A DNA stretch of 64,000 nucleotides from Pseudomonas khorasanensis. Lineage in GTDB: Bacteria; Pseudomonadota; Gammaproteobacteria; Pseudomonadales; Pseudomonadaceae. Location of the stretch: the NCBI RefSeq assembly GCF_014268505.2, contig NZ_JABWQP020000001.1, positions 992,001 to 1,056,000 on the forward strand, read 5' to 3'. Both the position numbers and the translations under genes were made by a program. A model generated the notes under the pieces. The model saw only the letters and a program-made list of their open reading frames with translations, did not search any database and was not told the origin of the DNA. Positions 26,634-35,809 of the stretch are shown piece by piece (within the stretch, counting starts at the first letter, position 1; every line of letters starts with the position of its first letter).

Positions 26634-28136
26634 TTAGAGCCAGTAACTCACCGCATACCAGCCCAGCAAGCCCATCACGAATGTGTACGGCAACGCCATC
26701 CACACCATCCGCCCATACGACAAGCGCACCAGCGGTGCAATTGCCGAAGTCAGCAGGAACAGGAACGCGGCTTGACCGTTGGGCGTCGCCACGCTCGGCA
26801 GGTTGGTCCCTGTGTTGATCGCAATTGCCAATGTCTCGAAATGCTCGCGGGTCATGTGACCTGCGAGAAACGCCTGCTTCACTTCGGTGATGTAAATGGT
26901 CGCGACGAATACGTTGTCACTGATGGCTGACAGCAGACCGTTGGCAATAAACAACATGCCTGGCTGTTGCTCCACCGGCAGGGCCAGTACCCATTGAATC
27001 AGCGGGGCGAACAGTTGCTGATCATGAATCACTGCCACCACGGCAAAGAACACCACCAGCAACGCGGTAAACGGCATTGCATCCTTGAAAGCGCTGCCCA
27101 GACGATGCTCGTCGGTGATGCCGGTAAATGCGGTGATCAGCACAATGACCATCAAACCGATCAGGCCGACTTCGGCCAGGTGAAACGCCAGGCAACCGAT
27201 CAGTATCAGCGCCGCCGCACCTTGCACCAGCAGTGCCGCCGTCTGGCGCTGCGTGCGCTCGGCATTGTCTTCGGCGGCGTAGTTCGCCAGTACGGCACGC
27301 ACATTTTCCGGCAGCAGTGTGCCGTACCCGAACCAGCGCAGTTTCTCCAACAGCACGCACGTCACCAGCCCCGCCGCCAACACCGGCAGCGACACCGGTG
27401 CGACCTTCAGGAAGAACTCGCCGAAATGCCAACCCATCTCATGGCCGATCAACAGGTTCTGCGGCTCACCGACCAAGGTGCAGACGCCACCCAGCGCCGT
27501 GCCGACTGCGCCGTGCATCAACAGGCTGCGAAGGAAGGCTCGGAACTGATTCAGATCATCGTGGTGCAGCGTTGGCAGGTGCTGATCGTCAGTAAATTCG
27601 CTGTCCTGACGGGGATCGTTGCCGGAAGCGACCCGGTGGTAAACCGAGTAAAAACCCACGGCGGCACTGATAATCACCGCTGTCACGGTCAGCGCATCGA
27701 GAAATGCCGAAAGAAACGCCGACAAGAAGCAGAACAGCAGCGCCAACACAGCCTTGGAACGCACACCCAACAACAGCCGCGAGAACAGAAACAGCAGCAG
27801 GTCCTTCATGAAGTAAATGCCGGCCACCATGAACATCAGCAGCAGGATCACCGGAAAGTTGTGCAGCAACTCATCGTAGAGCGCTTGCGGTGTCGTCATC
27901 TTCAACAGCAGCGCTTCGACCAGCAGCAAGCCGCCCGGCATCAATGGATAACACTTGAGCGCCATGGCCAGGGTGAAAATGAACTCGATCACCAGCAGCC
28001 AGCCTGCGGCAACCGGGCCGACCGCGAACAGCACCACGGCATTGAGAATCAGAAAACCGACGATGGTCGCCTTGTACCAGCGTGGCGATTGCCCGAGGAA
28101 GTTGTGCCCGAACGCCTGGGCCATTGAACCGGACAT
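26634..28136 (-). CDS. nhaB: Na+/H+ antiporter NhaB
   Basis: A 500-residue, multi-helix transporter. [20 protein letters not shown] at the N-terminus and the central [20 protein letters not shown] and [20 protein letters not shown] blocks are characteristic of NhaB, which exports Na+ in exchange for protons at the inner membrane and helps in salt and alkaline pH tolerance. AAAAGGAG lies just upstream of ATG 28136. It is transcribed alone. Confidence 0.93.
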   Translation of the reverse strand: MSGSMAQAFGHNFLGQSPRWYKATIVGFLILNAVVLFAVGPVAAGWLLVIEFIFTLAMALKCYPLMPGGLLLVEALLLKMTTPQALYDELLHNFPVILLLMFMVAGIYFMKDLLLFLFSRLLLGVRSKAVLALLFCFLSAFLSAFLDALTVTAVIISAAVGFYSVYHRVASGNDPRQDSEFTDDQHLPTLHHDDLNQFRAFLRSLLMHGAVGTALGGVCTLVGEPQNLLIGHEMGWHFGEFFLKVAPVSLPVLAAGLVTCVLLEKLRWFGYGTLLPENVRAVLANYAAEDNAERTQRQTAALLVQGAAALILIGCLAFHLAEVGLIGLMVIVLITAFTGITDEHRLGSAFKDAMPFTALLVVFFAVVAVIHDQQLFAPLIQWVLALPVEQQPGMLFIANGLLSAISDNVFVATIYITEVKQAFLAGHMTREHFETLAIAINTGTNLPSVATPNGQAAFLFLLTSAIAPLVRLSYGRMVWMALPYTFVMGLLGWYAVSYWL

Positions 28137-28247
28137 CGGCTGCTCCTTTTATTAAGAAGCGCGAAAGTTGCCGGATGTGTCGAGGAAGATCAAGCCGTCG
28201 ATAACTTAAACATCACATTGGCCATCGAAATTATCGAGTTACCCAGC

Positions 28248-29537
28248 CTATCGATTGAGATACCGGGTAACCATTGCCCGATAGCTGCCAAACAGCGAAT
28301 AACCACCCACCACAATGGCTCCGTCAGTTTGCACGGCCAGCGAATTGGCGGTATCGATGCTTCGCCCCAGACGCGTGCGCAGCCAGCCGTGGCCTTGGCC
28401 GAAGTCTCGGTCCAGGCTGCCATCGAGTTGATACCGGGCGACGATAAAGTCTGCTTCAACGCCGCCGATGGTGGCGCCCACAGCGATGATGCGACCGTCG
28501 GACATGCGCTGGGCGGCATTCCACTGGCAACCGCTCGGACCGATGTCCAGCACGTGAGGCTGGCCATGGTGACAGTGCAGATCCGGGCGGCCGTTCGCGT
28601 GCAAGACAACGGTCAAACAGCGGATCGGATCGCGGCTACTGCCGAAACAAAAGAGCCTGTCGTCGAACTCAATGATCTGACTGACCTGTGCGCTGTTGCC
28701 GTGGGCCTTGAAGGCCATGAATCCGTCCACGGCAAAGCGCTCGTCCAGACGGCCATCGGGCAGGTAAACCGCCAGCAGGCCTTGTTGCGGAAAGTCGATG
28801 GAGCCCGCCACCACAATTCGGCCGTCGTTTTTCAACAGCAGGGTGCTCAGCCAGGTATTGAGCAGCAGGTGGCGGACCATCACGAACCCGCGTCCGTTGA
28901 AAGACTCGTCCAGGCGGCCATCGGGCTGGAGGCGAATCAGCATTCCAGCGTGATCGGCGAGGCTGAAATGGTGATTGGCGATCAGCAGAATGCGGCCATC
29001 GGCCTGCACCGCCACGTCACAGGCTTCGACACCGGGTACACCCGGTGGCAGCCAGCTGTCGCGGGTGCCCATGGACAGCTCGCCCGGCAGCCGCACTACT
29101 TGAAAGCCCTGCTCACCGAAGGACGGGTCTGGCTGACCTTTGGCATCAAAGAGGGCGAGGGCGGGGAGTGTGCGATGAGTGTTTTCATAATGCAGGCCGG
29201 CCAGCAGAATCCTGCCATCGGGCAGCACCTGGACCTTGCCGGCCTTGGCTTCGAAGCCGTCGATGAAGGCGCCGATTACGCTGCCCTGATCGCCGAAGGA
29301 GAGATCGGCCGAGCCATCGGTAAGCAGTCGTGCCAGGCCAAAACGGCAGCCTTTGGCCGTGCCGACTTTGGCGGCGACCAAAATCCGTCCCTGCGCATCG
29401 AGGGCGACATGCTCGGTCAGGCTGGACAGACTCCCGGCGAAATAGACCTGCGCAACACCGCCGATTGCGAATGCGGGATCGAGCGAACCCGGATTACTCC
29501 ACGCAGTTGGCAACGCATAAGCGTTCTGGGTAGACAT
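28248..29537 (-). CDS. delta-60 repeat (bacterial beta-propeller-type) protein
   Basis: A 429-residue protein made of repeated units of about 55-60 residues. Each ends in a DGR(I/L)-type turn followed by a G(L)D..F(G) turn: LDAQGRILVAA, LLTDGSADLSFGDQG, VLPDGRILLAG, VQADGRILLIA, LQPDGRLDESFNGRG, LPDGRLDERFAVDG, MSDGRIIAVGA and QLDGSLDRDFGQG. This is the delta-60 repeat family, presumed to fold into a beta propeller. There is no Sec signal peptide. AAGGAG supports ATG 29537. Function is unknown; in some Pseudomonas strains such proteins lie near toxin or secretion genes, but none is adjacent here. Confidence 0.82.
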   Translation of the reverse strand: MSTQNAYALPTAWSNPGSLDPAFAIGGVAQVYFAGSLSSLTEHVALDAQGRILVAAKVGTAKGCRFGLARLLTDGSADLSFGDQGSVIGAFIDGFEAKAGKVQVLPDGRILLAGLHYENTHRTLPALALFDAKGQPDPSFGEQGFQVVRLPGELSMGTRDSWLPPGVPGVEACDVAVQADGRILLIANHHFSLADHAGMLIRLQPDGRLDESFNGRGFVMVRHLLLNTWLSTLLLKNDGRIVVAGSIDFPQQGLLAVYLPDGRLDERFAVDGFMAFKAHGNSAQVSQIIEFDDRLFCFGSSRDPIRCLTVVLHANGRPDLHCHHGQPHVLDIGPSGCQWNAAQRMSDGRIIAVGATIGGVEADFIVARYQLDGSLDRDFGQGHGWLRTRLGRSIDTANSLAVQTDGAIVVGGYSLFGSYRAMVTRYLNR

Positions 29538-29760
29538 GCACGCATCTCCTTGCGAGTAGACCGATACCCAGTGATTGGGAGGCTAACTGCACGAGCGAAA
29601 CATTCAACCGCTGAACCGCGATAACTACAACTGTGAGAACTAACAGATGGAGGGTCGTACTGTGCCAGAACAGTGTCTTTTTGAACCAGTGGCAAGCGTG
29701 CCAAGTAATTTATGGGAAACCAGCCGGAGGAAGTCGCACGCAGAGTCGGCAGCTCATGCA

Positions 29761-29800
29761 AATAAGGGGCGGATGAATTCGAAATCATCCGCCCCTTATT
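29761..29800. terminator. bidirectional hairpin between two minus-strand genes
   Basis: AATAAGGGGCGGATGA (29761-29776) and TCATCCGCCCCTTATT (29785-29800) form a 16-base perfect stem with an eight-base loop. There is no long T-run beyond the stem, so termination is likely but not certain. It closes the 88-residue gene ending at 29807. Confidence 0.7.
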
Positions 29801-29806
29801 GGGTTA

Positions 29807-30073
29807 TCAGTGTGGCATCGACCACGACTGCAACTGATAGCCTTCTTCGCTCAGCTGCGCACGCGCTTGTTGCAGCAGTTGTTCCAATTGGGCAGGGTCG
29901 GAATAGGCACTGCTCGGGATCTGCTTGCGACCAATATGGGAATTGGTGCGGTCGATAACGGTCAGGCTCAGTTCGCCATTGCCGTCTTGTGGCGCCCAGG
30001 CCACGCACTGGAAAGGCTCGAAGGCGCGGTTGGCAATCAAAAGAGCTTCGTTGATACGGAGCGGGGCAGTCAT
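29807..30073 (-). CDS. small conserved protein, unknown function
   Basis: An 88-residue soluble protein starting MTAPLRINEALLIANRAFEP. No signal peptide or membrane segment. It has a mixed alpha/beta profile ending EGYQLQSWSMPH. An AGAGAAGAA element precedes the ATG at 30073. The coding bias and terminator support a real gene. I recognise the type as one of the small conserved pseudomonad proteins of unknown function, not more. Confidence 0.7.
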   Translation of the reverse strand: MTAPLRINEALLIANRAFEPFQCVAWAPQDGNGELSLTVIDRTNSHIGRKQIPSSAYSDPAQLEQLLQQARAQLSEEGYQLQSWSMPH

Positions 30074-30445
30074 GGGTTCTTCTCTCTATAGTGCCCAATC
30101 AAGTGATGTGCCGTCGGTTGGGCTGACCGTGCGGCGGGTTACTTGTACTGATGCACGCAACCGGGGGGTGGGTCACAACTGAAACAAATAAATTTCAACT
30201 TCTTTTGAATAACCCTGCACTTTCAAGCCGATACTCCTTCTGCTCGCCTTGGTCACGGCCTCTCGTTGCAGAGACCGCTAAATAGTCGATAGCAAACTAA
30301 CAACTAAAATTCTTATAACCCTTTTAGCAACCCTTCTATAAGCAATCGATACAAGCCCCCGTCAAAATCTTGCTAGTGTTACAACCGGGTCTGCCAAATG
30401 ACTGTTTTTACAATCATTTATTAAGTTTGGCGCCAAGGAACAGTC
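30074..30445. other. A/T-rich leader region upstream of the sigma-54 regulator gene
   Basis: A 372-base region without a credible gene between the minus-strand 88-residue gene and the sigma-54 activator. The stretch 30180-30420 is clearly richer in A/T than its neighbours, as promoters often are. It carries the palindrome and inverted repeat reported separately (30398-30447). I see no convincing -35/-10 or -24/-12 pair that I would assign. Confidence 0.5.
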
Positions 30446-30447
30446 AT
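30398..30447 (+). promoter_or_regulatory. inverted repeat and palindrome over the start of the sigma-54 regulator
   Basis: ATGACTGTT (30398-30406) is exactly complementary to AACAGTCAT (30439-30447), which spans the start codon at 30446-30448 and abuts the AAGG ribosome-binding site. Between them lies the perfect palindrome TTGGCGCCAA (30427-30436). The layout could be a regulator binding site or a hairpin that hides the start codon. Confidence 0.45.
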
Positions 30448-31771
30448 GAGCGAAGCGCCTGCGTCGAGACGTTTACTGGTGGTCGATCCCTGTGACGACT
30501 GCCACCGCCTTTTGCCCGGACTGCGTGCCGTGGGGTGGGACGTTGATAGCTGTACTCTGGAAAACGCTGCCGACCGAGCCTGCGACGTCGGTTTGCTGCG
30601 TTTGCAACCGTTTCATCTGGAACGCCCCGAGGCCGTCAAAGAGCTGATCAGCCGCAGCGGCACCGAATGGATCGCCGTGCTCAATCAGGAAGTCCTGCGT
30701 TTGCAGAACGTCGGTGACTTCGTCTGCGAATGGTTTTTCGATTTTCACACCTTGCCTTTTGACGTCTCGCGGGTGCAGGTCACGCTTGGCCGCGCCTTCG
30801 GCATGGCGCGCCTGCGGGGCCAAGGCACGATTCATGTGGATCAGCCGGAGCACGAATTGCTCGGGGACAGCAAGCCAATCCGCGAGCTGCGCAAGTTGCT
30901 CAGCAAACTGGCACCCACCGAATCGCCAGTGCTGATTCGCGGCGAAAGCGGCACCGGCAAGGAGCTGGTCGCTAGCACGCTGCACCGTCAGTCACAGCGT
31001 CACAGCAAGCCGTTTGTGGCAATCAATTGCGGCGCGATACCCGAGCATTTGATTCAGTCCGAATTGTTTGGCCATGAGAAAGGCGCGTTTACCGGCGCCC
31101 ATCAGCGCAAGATCGGACGAATTGAAGCTGCCAATGGCGGCACGTTGTTTCTCGATGAAATCGGCGATCTGCCGCTGGAGTTGCAAGCCAGTCTGCTGCG
31201 CTTTCTTCAGGAAAAACACATAGAACGTGTGGGTGGCAGCCAACCGATTCCGGTGGATGTGCGCGTGTTGGCGGCGACGCATGTGGATCTGGAAGCCGCG
31301 ATCGAGAAAAAGCGTTTTCGTGAAGACCTTTACTACCGGCTCAACGTGCTGCAAGTCGTGACGGCGCCCCTGCGTGAACGCCACGGCGATTTGTCGATGC
31401 TGGCCAACCACTTCTCCCATTTTTACAGCCATGAAACCGGGCGCCGGCCACGCAGCTTCAGCGAAGACGCGCTGATTGCCATGGGCAAACATGACTGGCC
31501 AGGCAACGTGCGTGAACTGGCCAATCGGGTGCGGCGCGGGTTGGTGCTGGCCGAGGGACGGCAGATCGAGGCGCGTGATCTGGGGTTGATCAGTCAGCAC
31601 TCGATTGCCGCGCCGATGGGCACGCTGGAAGACTACAAGACCCGTGCGGAACGTCAGGCGCTGTGTGATGTGTTGAACCGCCACAGTGATAACCTGAGCG
31701 TCGCGGCCAAAGTTCTTGGGGTGTCCCGACCGACCTTCTACCGGCTGCTGCACAAGCATCAAATCCGCTAG
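30446..31771 (+). CDS. sigma-54-dependent activator with N-terminal VpsR-like domain, probable fap regulator
   Basis: A 441-residue enhancer-binding protein. Residues 1-125 form a VpsR/receiver-like domain (RLLVVDPCDDCHRLLPGL; D48 in CDVGLLRL near the usual phospho-acceptor place, though the pocket looks degenerate). The AAA+ core has Walker A GESGTGKE (166-173), the sigma-54 contact loop GAFTGA (213-218) and LFLDEIGDLPL. The C-terminus is a Fis-type helix-turn-helix (NLSVAAKVLGVSRPTFYRLL). Some members of the VpsR/FleQ branch respond to cyclic di-GMP. It converges on the fap operon, whose promoter has RpoN features, so it is a good candidate activator; binding is not shown. Confidence 0.85.
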   Translation: MSEAPASRRLLVVDPCDDCHRLLPGLRAVGWDVDSCTLENAADRACDVGLLRLQPFHLERPEAVKELISRSGTEWIAVLNQEVLRLQNVGDFVCEWFFDFHTLPFDVSRVQVTLGRAFGMARLRGQGTIHVDQPEHELLGDSKPIRELRKLLSKLAPTESPVLIRGESGTGKELVASTLHRQSQRHSKPFVAINCGAIPEHLIQSELFGHEKGAFTGAHQRKIGRIEAANGGTLFLDEIGDLPLELQASLLRFLQEKHIERVGGSQPIPVDVRVLAATHVDLEAAIEKKRFREDLYYRLNVLQVVTAPLRERHGDLSMLANHFSHFYSHETGRRPRSFSEDALIAMGKHDWPGNVRELANRVRRGLVLAEGRQIEARDLGLISQHSIAAPMGTLEDYKTRAERQALCDVLNRHSDNLSVAAKVLGVSRPTFYRLLHKHQIR

Positions 31772-31784
31772 GCGCTCAGAAACA

Positions 31785-31851
31785 AAAGATCGCAGCCTTC
31801 GGCAGCTTCTGCATTTGATCCCTGCAGGAGTTGCCGAAGGCTGCGATCTTT
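31785..31851. repeat. GATCGCAGCC-type inverted repeat between regulator and fapF
   Basis: Left arm AAAGATCGCAGCCTTCGGCA... (31785-31813) and right arm (31823-31851) are near-perfect complements with a nine-base loop. It fills almost the whole gap between the convergent stops at 31771 and 31863 and probably ends both transcripts. Confidence 0.85.
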
Positions 31852-31862
31852 CGCTGTTGCTC

Positions 31863-33179
31863 TTAGAAGTAGTACGGGAATTTCAAACTGAACGAAAAGT
31901 CCGGCGCATCATCGGTCAGACCGATCGACAGGTTGGGCACAATCGTCAAGTTGTCGGTCGCCGCAACGGTCATGCCGACGTTGAAGTAACCGGCGTTGGC
32001 GTCGCTGGACACCACCGATTCCCAATCCCCGCCGTCCTGCTTCAGCTTGCTCTTGCGTTGCACCAGGTCGGACACCGAGAACGACATACTCATTTTCTCG
32101 TTGAGCGCGAAAGCGATACCGGCGCCGATCTGGAAGCTGTCGCCGATGCGCACCTTGCCCGGGGTTTTCTGGTTGATGGTGGAACTGATGTCGTCGAACG
32201 ACTCCTCCAGGTTGTGGGTGTAGGACAGGCTGCCGAACAGCACCGCCGGGTCAAAGGTCTTGACCAGCGAGATACCCGGCGTGATCGACCAGACGCCGTT
32301 GCCGGTCGGCAAGGTGTCGGGGACGAACAGGTTGGAGTTGGCATCGGTCGGGCGCAGCTTGATGCCGAATGGGTCCTTGCCGGTCGGCGCTTTGACCCGC
32401 AAGGTGACAACGGCGTCAGGGGTGTTGACCGACTCATCGAGGAACTTGTAAGCGATACCGAAGTTGACGTCGCCAAGGGTTGGATCCTTGGTAACGGTTT
32501 CTTCGGTAGTGACTCCGGCCGCACCCTCGTTGCCGCCGCCTGACTGATAAGTCGACTCGCGATAGATAACAGGGACGTTCAGGTCGAACTGCCAGCGGTT
32601 GTCGAAGTTGTAGCGGCCCGTCAGGTCGAAGGTCCAGGTGTCAGCCTTGATCCGGTCGAGGTTGATGTTGCCAAGAAAGATCGAATCCAGCGCAAGGAAA
32701 CCGTTGAGGATCAACTGGCGGGTGTCGTAGCGCGAATAAGTGACGCCGGTCTCGACGCTGAATTTGCCGCCGCCAAAAAAGCCGCTGGCTTCGTCATACA
32801 AGTTGGAGACGCTTTGCGCCGGTTGCGAATCGTCGGCCAGCGATTGACCGTAAGAAGCGCCACTGCCCCCGGCGGCGCCTCCCGATGCGGCGGCTGCACC
32901 GGTGCCTGTGGCGGCTCCGGCGGCGACGCGATTACCTTTCATGTCGGACGGCGATTTGGCCAGCCGTTTTGGCGGAGGGGCGGCGGGTTGTTCTTCTACC
33001 TGGCGGACCCGTTGTTCAAGTACCGCCAGCGCTTGTTGTTGTACTTCGTATCGTTGTTTCAGTTCCAGAAGTTCCCGTTTCAGGGCTTCTACATCGGCGT
33101 CGGGTGCTGCTTGCAGCATGGCCGCCGGGAGAAGGGTACTCAAACACACTGCAGCACGCAGTGATACTGATCGATACAT
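31863..33179 (-). CDS. fapF: FapF, outer-membrane amyloid export channel
   Basis: A 438-residue protein. It has a signal peptide (1-24, ending MLQA-APD), a coiled-coil-forming segment at about 28-64 ([20 protein letters not shown]), a Pro/Gly/Ala-rich linker (about 65-130, with [12 protein letters not shown]), and a C-terminal beta barrel ending in aromatic Phe (SLKFPYYF). This is the layout of FapF, a trimeric outer-membrane pore with an N-terminal coiled-coil gate that exports FapC, FapB and FapE. It is the last gene of the operon. ATG 33179 is preceded by GGGACGG. Confidence 0.92.
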   Translation of the reverse strand: MYRSVSLRAAVCLSTLLPAAMLQAAPDADVEALKRELLELKQRYEVQQQALAVLEQRVRQVEEQPAAPPPKRLAKSPSDMKGNRVAAGAATGTGAAAASGGAAGGSGASYGQSLADDSQPAQSVSNLYDEASGFFGGGKFSVETGVTYSRYDTRQLILNGFLALDSIFLGNINLDRIKADTWTFDLTGRYNFDNRWQFDLNVPVIYRESTYQSGGGNEGAAGVTTEETVTKDPTLGDVNFGIAYKFLDESVNTPDAVVTLRVKAPTGKDPFGIKLRPTDANSNLFVPDTLPTGNGVWSITPGISLVKTFDPAVLFGSLSYTHNLEESFDDISSTINQKTPGKVRIGDSFQIGAGIAFALNEKMSMSFSVSDLVQRKSKLKQDGGDWESVVSSDANAGYFNVGMTVAATDNLTIVPNLSIGLTDDAPDFSFSLKFPYYF

Positions 33180-33224
33180 GGATAAGCCGTCCCTTTAAGC
33201 CCAATGATCGAGACTCAGCGTAGT

Positions 33225-33971
33225 TCAATATCCGATATTGCGTAGGGCCCCAAGTTGGGTCAGATTGCAATCCAGCGCACCGGCGCTTCTGCCGTTATTG
33301 TTCAATACGACGTTGAGTTGAGTGAGGTTGTTGACGACGTTGGCGCTGCCCAGCAAACGGGTGTTCTGCAGCAGCCCGCCCTGGGCGACCTGTTGCAGTG
33401 CCGTGCCTTGGTTGCCGCTGGCCTGAATGGCCATCTGCACGCCACCGCCATTGGCCGAAACCGCGACGCTGCCGGCGCCGTTGCTGCCAGTAATGGTCTG
33501 CCCGGCGACGAGGGCCTGGCCTTGCGACGGCACGAGTGCCGGGGCCTGGCTGGCTTCCCTGACGTTGATCGCCACGTTGTTGTTGGCGGTGTTGCCATCG
33601 CCCGCCGCGCGCACGCTTTGCGTCACGCCCTGGGTGCTGTTGAGGCCGGCTCCTCCGATGACGGTGCCTGTGCCCAGCGAAGGAGCACCGCCGTTGCCCG
33701 ACTCCTTGATCGTAGAGACGTAAAATTCCGGTTTGACTGTTGAAGCCTGAATCTGCATCGAGGTCGCGGCCCCGATCAAGTCGCCACTGGCGTTGCGCCA
33801 GGTACTGCTCATGACAATGCCGAAGCTGATAATCCGCCCCGGCATGACATACCGACCACGCAGCTCGGCGAGCTCCTGGTCCTTGATTTCGATGGGTTTG
33901 AATCCGGCATGGGCAAAACCTGACGCACTCGCTGCCAGGCAGGCGGCGGCCAGCCAGTATGAGCTTTTCAT
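33225..33971 (-). CDS. fapE: FapE, amyloid-associated secreted protein
   Basis: A 248-residue exported protein. ATG 33971 (MKSSYWLAAACLAASASG) is preferred over the start six codons upstream, because GGGAG precedes it. The signal peptide ends near GFAHAG. The mature protein is Asn/Gln/Gly/Ser-rich (QGVTQSVRAAGDGNTANNN) and ends with Cys in GALDCNLTQLGALRNIGY. FapE is a minor component found with purified fibrils; its exact role is not established. Gaps of about 45 bases on both sides keep it in the fap transcript. Confidence 0.88.
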   Translation of the reverse strand: MKSSYWLAAACLAASASGFAHAGFKPIEIKDQELAELRGRYVMPGRIISFGIVMSSTWRNASGDLIGAATSMQIQASTVKPEFYVSTIKESGNGGAPSLGTGTVIGGAGLNSTQGVTQSVRAAGDGNTANNNVAINVREASQAPALVPSQGQALVAGQTITGSNGAGSVAVSANGGGVQMAIQASGNQGTALQQVAQGGLLQNTRLLGSANVVNNLTQLNVVLNNNGRSAGALDCNLTQLGALRNIGY

Positions 33972-34014
33972 CTGCTGCTCCCGGGACATCCAGTCCCATT
34001 CTCTAACTCGGCGA

Positions 34015-34695
34015 TTAAAAGAAGTCGCTCTGAATGAACCCGAATTCCATCAATTCCGCATCTTTGACCGGGTTGAAGCCGTCAAGCTTGTTTTTCGCCG
34101 TCAGCGGCACCGGCGGACTGCGCAAGGCGTTGACCTTGTCGTAGCCGGGACCAACGATCGCAAAGACAATACCGTTCCAACCTTTGACAAAGTCGTCATG
34201 TTTGTAGCGTTTGTGGCCGAGTACCGGGTCTGCGATGTACACCCAGTTCTTGTCCGAACGCTGCAGCACGACGAAATGCTTGTAGCCGCGAATGTCCATC
34301 AGGACCACCACCGGAATGGTCACCGCTTCGAGTTTCTCGGGCGGGATCCGGTAGCCTCGGGCACGCATGCCGATGCTTTCTACGTAGCGCTTCATGTCGA
34401 GCATGGAGAAACCCTGGGTTCGCACCAGGTCCTGGTCAGCGTTGACCAGCATGCCTTTGATGATGTGCTCCTCATCGACGTCGAGCCAATAGGCCTGGCG
34501 CAGAACCGTGGCCAGTGCAGCAGCGCCGCAGCTGAAATCGGTTTTCTGTTCGACGATGTCGGCAAACTTGCGCTCACGCAGGCTTTGCACGTCCTTGTAA
34601 ACCAGCACGCCACCCGGCAGGGCAGCCACGGGCATTTGCGCCGCCTGAGTCAGGCCGCATACGCAAAGCAGAGCGAAGAGGGCAGGAATCCGCAT
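34015..34695 (-). CDS. fapD: FapD, C39-like cysteine protease of the fap system
   Basis: A 226-residue protein with a signal peptide (MRIPALFALLCVCGLTQA) and a papain-like C39 domain. The catalytic residues are visible: Cys56 (KTDFSCGAAALATVL), His140 (RGYKHFVVLQ) and Asp156 (YIADPVLGHKRY). C39 peptidases usually cut double-Gly leaders at ABC exporters; FapD is instead periplasmic and thought to help process or secrete Fap subunits. ATG 34695 is chosen because the signal peptide starts there; the longer frame to 34842 runs back through the fapC-fapD hairpin into the fapC 3' end. Confidence 0.9.
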   Translation of the reverse strand: MRIPALFALLCVCGLTQAAQMPVAALPGGVLVYKDVQSLRERKFADIVEQKTDFSCGAAALATVLRQAYWLDVDEEHIIKGMLVNADQDLVRTQGFSMLDMKRYVESIGMRARGYRIPPEKLEAVTIPVVVLMDIRGYKHFVVLQRSDKNWVYIADPVLGHKRYKHDDFVKGWNGIVFAIVGPGYDKVNALRSPPVPLTAKNKLDGFNPVKDAELMEFGFIQSDFF

Positions 34696-34722
34696 GATCG
34701 AACACGCCTTGTGGAACCGAGG

Positions 34723-34745
34723 AAAAGCCCCGTTGCCGGGGCTTT
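34723..34745 (-). terminator. intra-operon hairpin between fapC and fapD
   Basis: AAAGCCCCG (34724-34732) and CGGGGCTTT (34737-34745) form a nine-base stem with a four-base loop, followed on the minus strand by a short T-run. It lies 28 bases upstream of the fapD start and 15 bases downstream of the fapC stop. It looks like a partial terminator or 3' stabiliser that would raise fapC mRNA over fapDEF. Confidence 0.75.
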
Positions 34746-34759
34746 CGTTTCGACCGCGA

Positions 34760-35737
34760 TTACATGCAGGCTTTGCAACCTGCGGCGATGGACAGCGAGT
34801 TGCTTTGTTGGTTGCCCACACCGGCCGAGACGTTGGCTCCACCGTTGCCGGAGAAGTTGTTCATCGAACCGGTCATGTTGGCGTTGTTGACGACAGGGGT
34901 TTTCCAGCCGTCTTTGGTCAACACTTGTTGGGTGGTCACGCCAGCGAGGCCAAAGGTACCCACGGCTTCGAACTTGGCTTTCTGATCATCGTTGCCACCG
35001 TGGCCGCCGCCACGATTGCCCCAACCGCCATGGTTGTCGTCTTCGATGGTTGCAGTGCCTTTGGCTTTGAACACGCCAGCGGCTGCATACGTACCGGTAA
35101 GGGTGTCGGTTTTGTAAGCCTGCACGCCTTTGTTTTCAACAACCAGGCCAGTGGAGGACTGATTGGCAGAGGCAGCAGCCTGCGCTACGCGACCACCGGA
35201 AACGGCGATGGCGAGGTTGTTTTTCTGCTGGTTGAAGTTGCCGGAGGTCACGTTGATCCCGATGTTGCCGGAACCATTGTTGCCTGCGTTGTTGAGTGTG
35301 GCGTTGTTAAAGGTGGACGAGTTTTTCACGTAGTTATTGTTGTTGACCTGAGTCGCGCTCGAGGCAGCAACAGCGTTGCCGAAGATGAAGCTTTCGTCAG
35401 CGGTGGCCAGCGCAGCAGCGTTGTCCTGCTGGTTACCGTCGCCGGCTGCAACGTTGGCACCCATGTTGCCGTTGGAGCTGTTGAGCGAGTCGCTGGCGTT
35501 GGCGTTGTTCAGCGTGCCCTGGTTTTTCACCACGTTGCCGTCGCTGTCTTGCGCGTCGAGCACAGCGGCGCCGGCGCCTGCGGTGATTTGCAGGAGTTGC
35601 TCCAGGGAAGGCCCCCGAGGCTGGCCGTGCCCGTTACCATGACCGTTGTTGCCACCACGGCCGTCTGCCTGTGCTGCCATTGCCATCACTGCTGCGAGTG
35701 CGAAAACCAGTGGTTTGAGAGCCATTGTAGGTTTCAT
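34760..35737 (-). CDS. fapC: FapC, major functional-amyloid subunit
   Basis: A 325-residue secreted protein. The signal peptide is MKPTMALKPLVFALAAVMAM.. ending AQA. Three imperfect repeats carry the Asn/Gln-Gly cross-beta motif (NMGANVAAGDGNQQDN, NIGINVTSGNFNQQKN, NGGANVSAGVGNQQSN), separated by variable linkers of which the second is long and His/Gly-rich (NHGGWGNRGGGHGG). It ends in CKAC, the C-terminal CxxC seen in FapC (Cys321, Cys324). FapC polymerises on the cell surface and stiffens biofilm. GGAGAAACACC precedes ATG 35737. Confidence 0.95.
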   Translation of the reverse strand: MKPTMALKPLVFALAAVMAMAAQADGRGGNNGHGNGHGQPRGPSLEQLLQITAGAGAAVLDAQDSDGNVVKNQGTLNNANASDSLNSSNGNMGANVAAGDGNQQDNAAALATADESFIFGNAVAASSATQVNNNNYVKNSSTFNNATLNNAGNNGSGNIGINVTSGNFNQQKNNLAIAVSGGRVAQAAASANQSSTGLVVENKGVQAYKTDTLTGTYAAAGVFKAKGTATIEDDNHGGWGNRGGGHGGNDDQKAKFEAVGTFGLAGVTTQQVLTKDGWKTPVVNNANMTGSMNNFSGNGGANVSAGVGNQQSNSLSIAAGCKACM

Positions 35738-35809
35738 GGTGTTTCTCCGTCGTGCTTATTAGTTGGTTAAGTGTTGGGACTTTTCTAATTGCACTGCTTC
35801 TTGTTTGGG

